Positions 19,893-30,030 of a stretch of 64,000 bases of DNA are shown piece by piece; positions within the stretch are counted from its first letter, which is position 1, and each line of letters begins with the position of its first letter. A program made the translations under genes and the position numbers. The notes under the pieces were generated by a model, which saw only the letters and a program-made list of their open reading frames with translations, made no database searches and was not told where the DNA came from. Where the stretch lies: the NCBI GenBank assembly GCA_023091665.1, contig JALJCQ010000013.1, positions 3,596,001-3,660,000 of the forward strand. Direction: 5' to 3'. The DNA comes from Pythium myriotylum. Its lineage: Eukaryota > Oomycota > Peronosporomycetes > Pythiales > Pythiaceae.

Positions 19893-20965
19893 AATAAAGG
19901 TATTTATTGCATCTCCTTGCTTCTTCAATATGAGTATGTGCGGAGTCTGTTGAATTGAAAGGTTTTGATCGCGACCTATTACTGATATATTTCGACTCGT
20001 CCATGCCTCATCTATCCACGCCTAATCTAGAGGGCTACTCACCACTTTACTGGAAGTTCGAACGAGAGTCACCACGAAGCAAAACTTTATCCATATATGG
20101 CGATCACATTTAGAAATGCTGGATCGAGCAATCACTCAGGCGCAAAGTTGGACTTTGGAAGCACTACTCCCTAGAAGCGTAGTGTACGAAGAGCATCTAG
20201 CTGCATGCGGCTGAGTTGTAGAGGGCGCGTAAACGCAGATTCTCGCCTTTCCTCCACTGACGCACGCCGCAAAAGCCATATCAGAGTAAATGAACCTCCG
20301 AATCTCTGATTTAGAGGAGTATCGATCCACACTATGTTCAATCTCATCGTTCCTGGGATCAAATCGTGCAGCTGCTCGAAGTAAAGTAGCACTGCTTGGC
20401 CGACTCGATCAGTCGTTGCCAATCGTTTAGGCTTCACTCACTTGCACAAAAGGTGTACAGCTCGTAGTAACTCTGAGCCTCCGCCTTGTTTCGTAAGCGT
20501 GATGCAGTCGGTGCACAGTCTGCACAGAGTGCAACTCCAGCTGAGAAGAGGAACTGATGGGACAGACGGATTACAGTAGTACGGTAAGGATTTGAAAGGG
20601 AAATGCTCCTATCGCTCGGATGACGGGCCAGTAGCCTATCGTTCCGAATAGTACACGGAACGTGTGGCGGTTTGGTTTGCATGATAAGCAAACCAAAGCG
20701 AATTGCCGATTGACGATAAATCAGTATCAGGACTTTTTCTGCTTGACACGTCAACAAATAGTAACTATAATAAGTTAGATATGACTCTGATTTACGCGAA
20801 ATGGCGCTTTTATGTGCAATCGGGCGACGAGTTGGACAAGTTCCCCTCCACTTGGAAAGCCCGCGGATTTGGACCCCCACGACTTCGCGTCGCTGAGCGC
20901 TGGCGTGACTTGCCTCGCAGTCCCTCGCAGCTGGGGATGGCGCTCGTTGCACGGATGCTCGACTC
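19893..20965. other. intergenic, no supported gene
   Basis: About 1.1 kb, AT-richer than its neighbours, with no open frame showing family motifs on either strand. Confidence 0.5.
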
Positions 20966-20986
20966 GACTCACTCTCGATTTCTCCC
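20966..20986 (+). promoter_or_regulatory. oomycete core promoter (Inr + FPR)
   Basis: CTCACTCTCGATTTCTCCC within this interval matches TCAYTYYN-CAWTTTNYY closely, about 25 bp before the ATG at 21011. Confidence 0.65.
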
Positions 20987-21010
20987 AGTTACGACTTTGC
21001 ATTGACTGGA

Positions 21011-22270
21011 ATGGTCCTTGCGATCGCACGGCTGATCGCCAGTTGCGGTCTCGCGGCTGCAGCTGCTGTTTGTGCGACCGATGTCATCCATAATGGAGCA
21101 TGGGCCGATGGGAACAACTGCATTGATCACGCGTGGAACTCTGACTACGCCTATATCTACCGATGCCATTATGAAGCCAACCAGCAGTGGGAACTCACGG
21201 CGGAAGGCCAAATCCGATCGGCCCTAGGCAACTGCATGGAGTACTTCGATGATAATGACCGCGTTGCGATTGTGCCGTGCGACCTGTATCGCCGCCAAAA
21301 GTGGTATGTCACGGACGGTCTCATTAAGCCCCAGGGTTTTCGTCTCAGCAACGGCGCGTGGTCTATGCGTGTTGGCTTCTGTCTCGACGCCTCTCAGCCA
21401 GATGGCAAATTGATCCTCCATGGCTGCCACGGAGCACAGAACCAAAAGTTTTCGGCGTCGTTCTTCCCTTCAGTTCGTGAAGATGTAGTCCAGATCGCAG
21501 GGCCATGGGCTGCTGGTAAAAACTGCGTCGACTATGATTACTCGTCCGATGTCGCGTACGTGTACGAATGTCACGGTCAGTGGAACCAGCGTTGGCGCGT
21601 CTCCAAGAGTGATGAAATCCGCACGGGCAACGACAAGTGTCTCGATTTTAACGAGGCAAGGAAGCTCGTGTTTGTCCGTACGTGTTCAGGAGTGTCAAGC
21701 CAGCAGTGGGTAGTCCGTGACGATCGGCTTATCCAAGCAAAGTCGACCGGCGTTTGCCTGCAAGCGCCATACCCAGGGACGAAATTGGCTCTGACCGCGT
21801 GCGATGCTACTCAGATCTCTCAGCAGTTCGCATCGACCGCTCTCAAACCAAAGACTCGTGACCTCCTCAAAATCTCCGGTCCGTGGAAAGAGTCACTCAA
21901 TTGCGTCGACTACGCGTGGGGCACCGACTACGCGTACATATATAGCTGTCACGGAGAGGCGAACCAGCTCTGGGAGTTCACGGGCGATCAACAGATCCGC
22001 ACGACAGACAATAAATGCCTCGAGTTTGATGGCGACGGACTCGAACGTGTTAGTGTTCGCGCATGCAATGCAGCGGTCGCGACCCAAAAGTGGCAGCCAA
22101 AGGCCTCCGGCGAGATCATGCCGCGTGGGTACGTCGGTTCGAACGGAATTTGGCGTCAGCCGACCAAGTGTCTCGACGCAACGCTGGAGGACGGAAAACT
22201 TCATCTATGGGATTGTCACGGAGGCGCCAACCAGAAGTTCCGATCGGAAGTGTACCCGATGGTGGCTTGA
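21011..22270 (+). CDS. secreted lectin-like protein with three ricin-B-type beta-trefoils
   Basis: The open frame encodes 419 residues from the ATG at 21011. It starts with a hydrophobic Ala-rich signal peptide (about residues 1-21). Three successive trefoil units follow, each with an NCxDyxxxxDYAYIYxCHG start and three QxW/QxF-type motifs (NQQWEL, RQKWYV, NQKFSA; NQRWRV, SQQWVV, SQQFAS; NQLWEF, TQKWQP, NQKFRS). Such folds bind sugars; no catalytic chain is present, so nothing here indicates a toxin. The frame ends at TGA 22268..22270, and the same reading frame reopens immediately as the next entry with a fourth, partial trefoil. The stop falls on a position that is Arg in the first two units. 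It may therefore be the 5' part of one larger gene. Confidence 0.8.
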   Translation: MVLAIARLIASCGLAAAAAVCATDVIHNGAWADGNNCIDHAWNSDYAYIYRCHYEANQQWELTAEGQIRSALGNCMEYFDDNDRVAIVPCDLYRRQKWYVTDGLIKPQGFRLSNGAWSMRVGFCLDASQPDGKLILHGCHGAQNQKFSASFFPSVREDVVQIAGPWAAGKNCVDYDYSSDVAYVYECHGQWNQRWRVSKSDEIRTGNDKCLDFNEARKLVFVRTCSGVSSQQWVVRDDRLIQAKSTGVCLQAPYPGTKLALTACDATQISQQFASTALKPKTRDLLKISGPWKESLNCVDYAWGTDYAYIYSCHGEANQLWEFTGDQQIRTTDNKCLEFDGDGLERVSVRACNAAVATQKWQPKASGEIMPRGYVGSNGIWRQPTKCLDATLEDGKLHLWDCHGGANQKFRSEVYPMVA

Positions 22271-22276
22271 GACTTG

Positions 22277-25200
22277 ATGTTCGCGTCTTGTGCCGCATCT
22301 GCAGGCTCGAATTGCGTCCGCGCGCTCGACGGCCTCGTGTTGATTACAAAGTGCGGTTCTACTCGTGAGATGCTGTGGGAGTTTTCGAAGGATGGGGCCT
22401 TGCGTGTTCAGCTAGACGATTCAGCGACCGGTGCTCAATGCCTTACCGCAGATCTCAGTTCGGACAAAGTATCGGTGGCCAAATGTAGCGGCAGCGTGAC
22501 TCAGCGATTTGAGCGAACGGCCAGCGGTGAAGTCGCATTGCAACCGAGCGGCATCGCATGGGACAAGTGCCTCTCGTGGAAGAATTTCCCCGCTGTTTCA
22601 CTAGACAAATGTAGTGGTGGAGTGGGTTCCATCCAGAGCTTCGTGTCGACAATCTTTGACGGCGTATCCCCACCGACTTCAGGGCTGTTGACTCCACTTT
22701 TCGAGTCGGGCAACCAACTCTCTCTCGCTGTTAGGAAGGACGCATTCCTTACAGCGAACGTGCTAACTCGTGCTTCAGACGTGGTCGAGAAAGCTTCACG
22801 CGTTCTTAGTTCAAGTTCAGTCTCCGATGCACAACGCGCGACCGAATATCTGCTGCAGCTGATTACCAAGAGTGACAACGTCACGGTGCCACGCGTGAAA
22901 GTGGATGCGCTGTACTTCACGAGCCAATCCGAGGAGTTTCTCGTTATGCTGTCGATGCTGCTGCAGAGCGACAGTGCTAATGCAGCGGCCGTGCTACGCG
23001 CGATCGACCCAGCGCTGCAAAGCTTCAGCGACCAACTCTTGGAAGCGCGATACGAAGTGCTTCTTGACCACGTGCTACACAATGACGTTAACAGACTTGA
23101 GGCGTACGCCGACGGTACACTCAGCGATTTTGACCAGGTAGGGGGTATGCTTGGCGCTGTCTGCGAGCTTTCAGCTACAGCCAAGGCCAAAAGCTTGGCC
23201 ATGTGCCGTCTTGCTGCATACTTTTCACTCATTGATGAGTTCTTGGTGCTCAAGTATAAGCTTCTCGTCGAGGGTGCCCGTGGTATTAGTGATACGACAC
23301 GTGTACAAGCGGCTAAAGTCGCTCAGATCTTCAAGGACAACCAAGCGAACTTCGCACAGGACAAACTATGGACACGGCTCATGACACTGCTCGTGTTGGG
23401 CTCGGCATTCGTTGATGTTATACCAGTCGACAAGCTCGCTCGCGCAAGCGAAGGTAGTGCCTTCCTCCCGACGTTTGTATTGTACGAGGCGCTTGGCACG
23501 AATCCGACCTTTTTGCAACAAGTAGATCCGATGGTTAGATTCTTGAGCGACCAGATCACGACATACCATGTCAACAACCTACTCGCAATTGTCACGAACC
23601 AAGACACGGACGCACTGGAGGCCTACCTTACCGAGCCGTTTGGTGGATTCCGGCTCGCAACTGGGAACTTCAGCGACTTCCCTGCGATGGCTAAATTCGT
23701 CACTCCGATCGTGTGCAGTGATGTCGCTCGCGTTGAGCCGTTGTCGCTTTGTCGTTTGCAGGAGTTCCACGACGGCCTCCAGTCCGTGGTGAAATTCGAG
23801 CGGTCGCGGCGAAGCAAGGATGTGTCACTCGTAGACCTGCTTGAAGTGGACGTGCGCAAAAAGCTGGATGTGTTGGACGCCGAGAAGAAGCAGTTCGAGA
23901 CGCTGACGACGCTGCAGCAAGTAGCGAATCAAATCGGCGCAACGCTTCTCAATGGATTCGGTGATCTCAAGAAGCAGATCGATACGAGCACAGCCTCAAT
24001 CCGCTCTGACATCGAGAAGTCACGCCAAGACATTCGGCAAGCGATTGGCTCCGTTGGACAGCAGCTCCAAGACTCGATCGCTCAGAGCACAGATGCGTTG
24101 TATGAACAGATTGGGTCTACGGGCGCTTCAATTCGTAGCGATATCTCCGATAGTACGCGACAACTGAGCGAGCGGTTAGACGACACGGGCCGCGCGATCT
24201 TCGGCGAGATTGAGAAGAGTAAGCAAGAGCTCAAGTACCAGATCGGTGCCGAGGCCGAGGCGACACGGAACCACATTAACGCGAAGACCCAGGAACTCAA
24301 GACGCACATGTCGCAGGAAACCCAGGGTCTGAAAGAGTTTGTGGACGCGAAGACGAATCAAGTGATCGGTGTTGTTCGAGATGAGAGCAAGCTCACACGA
24401 GAAACGGTCAGTCAAGTGGCTGGTCAGATAATCCGCACGGTAGAGAAAGAAGGGGTAATGACGCGCGCTTTTGTGGACACCAAGACGGGCGAGATCAAGG
24501 AAGTTGTGCGAGCGGAGAGCCAGAAGACCCGTGAGCTTGTCGATGTCAAGACCAATCAAATCATCAAGACAGTACAGGAAGAGGCCAAGACCACGCGGTC
24601 GTACATTGATGAGAAGGGTAACCAGATCATTGGCGTAGTCAAGGACGAAGGTGAGAAGACCCGCAAGGAGGTGCGTGCCGAAGGGCAAAAGATCCGTGAC
24701 CACATTGATGTGAAGACTGAGGAAGTCAAGGGCGTCGTGCGTGACGAAGGTGCAAAGACTCGTGATCAGATGACACAAAAGACAATTGAGCTGAAGCAGC
24801 TCGTGACAAACGAAGCGAACGGCGTGAAATTGACGGTAGCGGACGCACAGAAGCAAATACTCAGTAAGAGCGAAGAGCAGTTTAGAAAGGTCACTACCCA
24901 GATCAACGGGGTGCGATCGGACTTCTCCGGCTTGAAGGATGTTGTGAAGAAGTCAACAGAGCTGCTCGGAGGCATGGGTTTGGCTGACTGTACAGCATTT
25001 GACACTCTCACTGTCGACTTCAAGAACGCACGGAAGGTGTATCGAAAAGCTATGAGTGATCTCGGTACCGTGAGAGAGGAAGCTCGAGAGATCGTGATTC
25101 GAGACAGTGGAGGAGAAAGTACAGATTGGAACGAGCCGCTCGTCATGGGGCTCATTGAGTTTGTCACCCAAACGATTGGTGGCAGGGTTGATACGGTGAA

Positions 25201-26779
25201 CCGAGTGATATACGGTCCTGATGAAATAGGACAAGCTGTTGCTGCACTCCAATCCGTCCTCCACGATCTCGAAGTCAAGAATGCGAAGAATCCACGGTGG
25301 TGGAACTGGTACATCCAGACGACAGTCGACGATGAGGAGGATGACCCACTCGAAGATTTTGAAGAAACGTATGAGGACTACCGAATTGTGATCCCCGAGT
25401 CTGAAGTCATGGGCGTGATGGAATGGCTTCGACTCACCATTACGCAGACGTGTGAACGTATCCAAAAAGATTGTGAAATTCACACAGTTAAACCGCCATC
25501 TGGGCCAGCGATTCATGATTGTCGTCCGAATTACAGTAGCTGCCACGACCACGACTCGACGATCGACAAGATCAAAGGGCGTTTGCATGATGCTCTAGCG
25601 GCCAGCACGACAATGCAGGAAGTGCTTGGACGCGCGGTGACCGCAGGGATCCGATGTGAGAAGGCCAGAGAAGCAGTGAAATGGTCGAAAAGCACAGGAC
25701 GTCGGCTGCAGACAGCATCGCGAGCAGAGGAACCGTATTATGCCATGACGTACACTGCCCTCTCGAAGGTGCTGCTCGATTATCGTCTTCAGGAGGCAGC
25801 TTTCCAATTTTGCAAGTACTACGAGTTCAAGAACGGTGGTGTTCAGCCTCCGATGTGCGGTGGATCGGGCAGCACCAAGCTCCACTACACGATGACGCAG
25901 ATCCAGCAAATGCGTTCGTGGCAACCAACAACACAACGGCGCCTAGTAACACGAATCTTGCTTCCGACTCAACCTGCAGTTCAGACTACAACCAACCGCC
26001 CGTACCCGTTCGTTAACTTGGCCACGCTTCAAGCAGGCGGTTCGGTCCTCTTCACGCCGGCCACGTGGGATCTCAACTGGCTCAAGAAGCACTTGTGGGT
26101 CCTCTCAAACACCAAGGAAGAAACCTTCCCAAGCTACTTCGTCGAGTCGATTCGTCTCTACCTTCCGTTCCAAATCAACGACACAACTGGTGCTGCTGCT
26201 TCATCAATGTTTGCTGTGACAGCAACAATGGAAGCGATGCCAGAGCAATTCCCAAGTTGGGAACTTCGCAACCGGAAATATATGCTACCCGTTGTCGGAT
26301 TTTCGTTTGACACGACGTACGGCCAGCCTGTTTGCGTAGACACGAACAAGCTCACGAACCCATACCATGCAGCGGCCGGATGCGTGACTTCGCCTGATGT
26401 CTCTCCTCCATTGTGTGTGTTGAATGCTGGAACTCCTGGGGTGAGCGTTGGCGACGCGCAGCGAATGTTGCTCCCAAGTTTGTTCTCGACCTGGCGGATC
26501 AGCGCAGACTACGATCGAAACGACGCACTTTACCAAATCGTGCAGCCGTTCAACAGGTTTGTGTCGTCGAATGACACGCCCGCGGATTTCAAGCTTTACG
26601 CCGATGTCACTTTACTCCAAGCGACAAAGGCATCCTCATCTCTTCGCTCGGAAGCGGGGGTTATCAACGAGGTTTTGCCTTCGACGTGTTGTGGCCCAGA
26701 AGAGTACAAGTCCCAGGGAAAGTGTGTGAAATGCCCGAGCGGTGGCCAGTCAGCTCTAAACGGCTTTACTTGCAGTTGA
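22277..26779 (+). CDS. giant protein with partial trefoil, helical 11/22-mer repeats and Cys-rich tail
   Basis: 1500 residues from the ATG at 22277, in the same frame as the upstream lectin ORF and only 6 nt after its stop. Residues ~1-125 continue the trefoil pattern (NCV...ITKC, LWEF, TQRFERT). Residues ~125-545 are mostly helical and unrecognised. Residues ~545-880 are charged amphipathic helix with a clear 22-residue repeat (701-843). The rest is mixed, with Cys pairs, and ends in a small C-C-G-P-E...C-x2-C-P-S-G-G...C-S domain typical of extracellular proteins. It has no signal peptide of its own, so secretion would depend on fusion to the upstream part. The function is unknown; a secreted surface, adhesive or lipid-binding role is only a guess. 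Confidence 0.75.
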   Translation: MFASCAASAGSNCVRALDGLVLITKCGSTREMLWEFSKDGALRVQLDDSATGAQCLTADLSSDKVSVAKCSGSVTQRFERTASGEVALQPSGIAWDKCLSWKNFPAVSLDKCSGGVGSIQSFVSTIFDGVSPPTSGLLTPLFESGNQLSLAVRKDAFLTANVLTRASDVVEKASRVLSSSSVSDAQRATEYLLQLITKSDNVTVPRVKVDALYFTSQSEEFLVMLSMLLQSDSANAAAVLRAIDPALQSFSDQLLEARYEVLLDHVLHNDVNRLEAYADGTLSDFDQVGGMLGAVCELSATAKAKSLAMCRLAAYFSLIDEFLVLKYKLLVEGARGISDTTRVQAAKVAQIFKDNQANFAQDKLWTRLMTLLVLGSAFVDVIPVDKLARASEGSAFLPTFVLYEALGTNPTFLQQVDPMVRFLSDQITTYHVNNLLAIVTNQDTDALEAYLTEPFGGFRLATGNFSDFPAMAKFVTPIVCSDVARVEPLSLCRLQEFHDGLQSVVKFERSRRSKDVSLVDLLEVDVRKKLDVLDAEKKQFETLTTLQQVANQIGATLLNGFGDLKKQIDTSTASIRSDIEKSRQDIRQAIGSVGQQLQDSIAQSTDALYEQIGSTGASIRSDISDSTRQLSERLDDTGRAIFGEIEKSKQELKYQIGAEAEATRNHINAKTQELKTHMSQETQGLKEFVDAKTNQVIGVVRDESKLTRETVSQVAGQIIRTVEKEGVMTRAFVDTKTGEIKEVVRAESQKTRELVDVKTNQIIKTVQEEAKTTRSYIDEKGNQIIGVVKDEGEKTRKEVRAEGQKIRDHIDVKTEEVKGVVRDEGAKTRDQMTQKTIELKQLVTNEANGVKLTVADAQKQILSKSEEQFRKVTTQINGVRSDFSGLKDVVKKSTELLGGMGLADCTAFDTLTVDFKNARKVYRKAMSDLGTVREEAREIVIRDSGGESTDWNEPLVMGLIEFVTQTIGGRVDTVNRVIYGPDEIGQAVAALQSVLHDLEVKNAKNPRWWNWYIQTTVDDEEDDPLEDFEETYEDYRIVIPESEVMGVMEWLRLTITQTCERIQKDCEIHTVKPPSGPAIHDCRPNYSSCHDHDSTIDKIKGRLHDALAASTTMQEVLGRAVTAGIRCEKAREAVKWSKSTGRRLQTASRAEEPYYAMTYTALSKVLLDYRLQEAAFQFCKYYEFKNGGVQPPMCGGSGSTKLHYTMTQIQQMRSWQPTTQRRLVTRILLPTQPAVQTTTNRPYPFVNLATLQAGGSVLFTPATWDLNWLKKHLWVLSNTKEETFPSYFVESIRLYLPFQINDTTGAAASSMFAVTATMEAMPEQFPSWELRNRKYMLPVVGFSFDTTYGQPVCVDTNKLTNPYHAAAGCVTSPDVSPPLCVLNAGTPGVSVGDAQRMLLPSLFSTWRISADYDRNDALYQIVQPFNRFVSSNDTPADFKLYADVTLLQATKASSSLRSEAGVINEVLPSTCCGPEEYKSQGKCVKCPSGGQSALNGFTCS
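24377..24805 (+). repeat. 22-residue amphipathic repeats (2 x 11-mer)
   Basis: Residues 701-843 of the 1500-residue protein fall into units of 22, 22, 22, 22, 33 and 22. They have the pattern (R/K)-x-E-(S/G)-x-x-T-R...D-x-K-T-x-(Q/E)-I-(I/K)-x-V-V. The 33-residue unit shows that the basic period is 11, as in apolipoprotein-, synuclein- or LEA-like amphipathic helices. Confidence 0.8.
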
Positions 26780-27130
26780 TTCCTTGTACTGTCGCCATGT
26801 TATGGTTGCAAGAATGCATTTCGATGAGATAAATAATCTTAATTAATCGTTCAAACTAAGACTTCGAGGTCAACAGCGACCACAAACCTGGTCGGACATT
26901 TCGCCTATCATATCTTCACCAGGCACCACGGGCGTGACTTTTTGAGGTTCCGTTGTCGCGGCTCACTCGCTCACGCTTGGTCACGAGCATCGACAGACGT
27001 GGGGCAAGTCATCACATGATACTAGAAACGTGTACTAACAGGATGGATTCAAATCTACACACCTGTCGATCCACGTACAGCACCTGAATTCCAACAGCTT
27101 CATGCAGACTTGACTTGATCTGCTATCTAT
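26780..27130. other. convergent intergenic region with a 37-bp motif shared with the end of LPMO1
   Basis: Positions 26865..26901 (CGAGGTCAACA ... TGGTCGGACATTT) match 32264..32300, at the 3' end of the LPMO gene 32299..32991, with about seven differences. Nothing else is recognised. Confidence 0.6.
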
Positions 27131-29005
27131 CTACTTTGGGGTCTTTGGTGGAGCCGGGGCCGCCTTGGCTTCCTTATCAAAGAATTTGGTTTTGTTGATC
27201 GGTACCGTCAGGGTCAACTCACCATTTGACGTGTCCGGCACCCAAACAAGGAGGGACCCACCGCCAGTACCTGGAAGATGGAGTATACCCGGGCGAGTGC
27301 GGTCGAGGTACAGTGTCTTACCCTTCAAAGCAGACAGCGGCTGGTTCCAGTTCACCGTCGCACCAATCGGGACCTCGACCTTCGCGACCTTCGTACCACC
27401 GGAATAAACGTTCACTGTGACATCGTACTTGTCCATGCTCTTGAAGGCGATCTTGAGTTTTCCATCACCAACAGCCTTCCAGGTTCCAACTGAGCCTGCG
27501 AAGGCTTTTTGAATGACCTGGAGTCCGAGTGCCTTGTCAGCTGGACCGTCCGCAATCGCAGCACGGTACTTGGTCGGACCACAAATAGGCTGTACGAGAG
27601 TACTGATCAATCCTGCAATGCCAACTGGAGCAAGGGCCTCGAGACCAGTTAAAGCCATTCGCGCAATTGTCAACTTGTATGTCTTGATAGTAGCGAGAAC
27701 GCCTTTGGGATCGAACGCCGAGTTGAGGATCTGATCGACAATCAACTGGACAGCAGTAATGATCTTGTCCTCAGTATCAAGGTTTGCGGGGGAGTTATCA
27801 GGTGTACAAGACTGCGCCGCCGTTGGCAGGTCTTTTGTGACGATGTCCGAGTTCAGGACGACGTACTGGAGGTACTCGATGTCAATCTTCGGCTGACTTT
27901 TCATGATTTCATGGACATAGATTTCCACCGACTTGAGGTACTTCTTCAACGCTGTGCCACACGTATTACCCGCCTTTGATAGATCAGTGACATCTTTTTG
28001 CGTCAACGGCGGGAGCGGCGGGGGTGCGACATCGTTTGGTGCAGGGGTTTCCGGAGCCTTATTCGTAAACTTCTTGAACCAGTCAAGGAACTTGAGATAG
28101 TTCTTGATATCCTGCTTTGTCACCTTCTGTTCAATGATCGCGAGGAGGACAGGCTTCACTGCCTTCACGACGGTTCCGGTGAGGTTAAATGCCTGAGAGA
28201 CCTCCTGACCGAGGCAACTCGCAATGGCGAGCGGCAAGTCGTACAAGACCAGGTCGCTCTGCTCTACACCTTTGGCAAGTTGCTCACGCGTCGTGAGCTG
28301 CTTCGTTGTGCTCAAGTCGTCCAGGACTTGGTAGATACGACTGCCGACGTCGAAGACCTGGCGCGCGCAGTTCACTCCACGCGTGACGGTCTTTGCAGCA
28401 GTGGTGAGGGTTCCGAATATGCCACCTGTAGCGGCCTTGACTGCCGCGGCGGCAACATCCGTGACGTGCTTCGCCGCATGGATCATGCAGTTCTTGTTCT
28501 GGCGGATGCATTCCATGCCACACTGCACGGGGAACTCGATTGGGCATTCCGCCCAGCAGACGACTTTCTCATCGTACACGAATCCAGCTGGACACTGTTT
28601 CGACTTGGGAAACGCGGCTCGACGCCAGCAGGCTTTCTCGTCGCTCGTCTGGATCTGGTACGTGACCCAGGTCTTCTCAGCCGAAAGACTGGCGCCGGCT
28701 TTGGTTGATGCCGCAGGAGTCACTGAGCCTGAAGCAGCACCATCAGGTTTGACTGGCGTCGCTGGACTGGCTGGGGGTTTGGGCGATGCTGCTCCGGGCG
28801 TTGCAGGTGGCTTAGCGGGAGCTTGAGCGGGCTTGGCTGGAGCTGGGACAGGCTTGGCTTGGGATGGAGTGGCCTTTGCGACTGGTGTAGTCGCCTCACG
28901 GGACTCAAGCACGGGGATACTGGCCGCATGAACGGCTGCATTCTGGGCGTCAACCATACTAATGGCGTAGCCTGCGATGAACACGAGCAACGAAATCCGG
29001 ACCAT
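27131..29005 (-). CDS. secreted Ala/Pro-rich, Cys-containing protein of unknown function
   Basis: A 624-residue protein. Residues 1-20 are a signal peptide ending VDA. Residues ~40-105 are an Ala/Pro/Lys linker, probably extended and glycosylated. A compact Cys-rich region at about 125-175 has spaced C-W, Q-C-P-A-G-F, V-V-C-W-A-E-C-P and Q-C-G-M-E-C motifs. A long helical region and then a C-terminal ~130-residue beta-rich part (W-K-A-V-G-D-G-K-L, Y-D-V-T-V-N-V-Y-S-G-G) follow. I recall similar Cys patterns in oomycete secreted hypothetical proteins, but no function is known to me. It converges on the 1500-residue gene and is followed upstream by a diverged repeat (29335..29830). Confidence 0.75.
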   Translation of the reverse strand: MVRISLLVFIAGYAISMVDAQNAAVHAASIPVLESREATTPVAKATPSQAKPVPAPAKPAQAPAKPPATPGAASPKPPASPATPVKPDGAASGSVTPAASTKAGASLSAEKTWVTYQIQTSDEKACWRRAAFPKSKQCPAGFVYDEKVVCWAECPIEFPVQCGMECIRQNKNCMIHAAKHVTDVAAAAVKAATGGIFGTLTTAAKTVTRGVNCARQVFDVGSRIYQVLDDLSTTKQLTTREQLAKGVEQSDLVLYDLPLAIASCLGQEVSQAFNLTGTVVKAVKPVLLAIIEQKVTKQDIKNYLKFLDWFKKFTNKAPETPAPNDVAPPPLPPLTQKDVTDLSKAGNTCGTALKKYLKSVEIYVHEIMKSQPKIDIEYLQYVVLNSDIVTKDLPTAAQSCTPDNSPANLDTEDKIITAVQLIVDQILNSAFDPKGVLATIKTYKLTIARMALTGLEALAPVGIAGLISTLVQPICGPTKYRAAIADGPADKALGLQVIQKAFAGSVGTWKAVGDGKLKIAFKSMDKYDVTVNVYSGGTKVAKVEVPIGATVNWNQPLSALKGKTLYLDRTRPGILHLPGTGGGSLLVWVPDTSNGELTLTVPINKTKFFDKEAKAAPAPPKTPK

Positions 29006-29334
29006 TGCGCCTGAGGTAGTTGGTCTTCAGCCGAGCTCGTAGATTGAAGAGTAAATGGACGGATTGCTTTTCGAGAGGCTCAGGAGGACGCGCCACGGGT
29101 CAAGAGGCCCATCCAGTAGGCGCAATCGAGCAACCTTACGCGTGGGCTGATGGTCTCGCGTACAGTACGTTGCTCATGGATGACTTTGATGGACAGACCA
29201 TGCTGCAGCAATTATGGACGAAGGATATCGACAGCTGCTTGGATCATGCATCACGAGCTTATGAGTCACGTCTGGCATGGGCTCCTAAAGAACAAGTGGA
29301 CATTCTTTTGCGCAATTCAGTCAACAAACTAAAG

Positions 29335-29830
29335 CAGTGCACTTGGTGGCAAGCGAGCTCAAAGACACTGAAGCAAGATGTGTCGAGGAGTCGGGGAGAG
29401 ATCACGCAGCAGCAGTGCATCGAAACGGGAGCCCAGCAGAGACTTCGTTAGTCTATGACTATTGACAGGCGGTGTAATCGACCTCAAGTGTTCTGTTGCA
29501 GATCTTCTCCTCTTTCCAGGTCCAGAATGATAAGGTTGAGTCATCGTCTCCCACGATTCGGAGCAGCCCCAACCTTCGCCAGCGGCTTGCGTGGTTCAGA
29601 TCCCGTCACTTTTTCACTGATGGTTAAAATCAATCGAATCAACCTGCATCATCATCAGTGATCCTGTCACTTCTTTATTTCAGCTGCCACGTCAGATCTA
29701 ATACTGGGTAACAGCCAACAGATTGCATGGCGCGGTCGCCATACTGTGACGTGATGATGACGGCCCCATTCGAAAGATAACAATCGTACAATCGACTTGG
29801 AGTAATCGACTACGTAGTTGATCGCGCCAT
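29335..29830. repeat. diverged direct repeat, copy 1
   Basis: Aligns in the same orientation with 33115..33730 over nearly its whole length (for example GTGCACTTGG, ACACTGAAGCAAGATGTG, CAGCTGCCACGTC, CCAACAGATTGCATGGCGCG). I judge it to be roughly 75-80% identical by eye. It lies upstream of a minus-strand secreted-protein gene, as copy 2 does. No terminal inverted repeat, polyA tail or coding sequence was seen. A 13-G run follows at 29866..29878. Confidence 0.75.
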
Positions 29831-29973
29831 CACCACCAAATCACCGAATTCTTAGTAGAAATCCCGGGGGGGGGGGGGATTTGAAGTCCCCTCCCCGAGT
29901 TCCAGAGTACCCCGTATATCCAGAATCGAAATGCTTGTCACGATGGTGCTTATGTAAATATTCGTGTAACAAC

Positions 29974-30030
29974 TCGGAGACTCGCGTCATTTCACATCAT
30001 TAAATGATGTGAAATGACGCAAGTCTCCGA
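29974..30030. repeat. 57-bp near-perfect palindrome
   Basis: The arms start TCGGAGACT and GCGTCATTTCACATCATT and mirror around a central base at 30002, with a single mismatch pair. It abuts the next palindrome exactly. Confidence 0.9.

Noticed and set aside
20434..20952. 172-codon minus-strand frame
   Set aside because: No motif and no similarity among its neighbours; it overlaps the region just upstream of the lectin promoter.
21011..22270. Ricin-like toxin
   Set aside because: Only sugar-binding B-chain-type trefoils are present; there is no rRNA N-glycosidase chain.
22250..22304. An intron that would remove the TGA at 22268 (GT sites at 22250, 22252 or 22262 with CAG ending 22304)
   Set aside because: The lengths (55, 53, 43 nt) are not multiples of three although both sides share one frame, and removal would delete residues that align without gaps to the other trefoil units.
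29020..29451. 143-codon plus-strand frame starting at a TTG
   Set aside because: No ATG start, and its second half lies in the diverged direct repeat whose other copy is not open in that frame.
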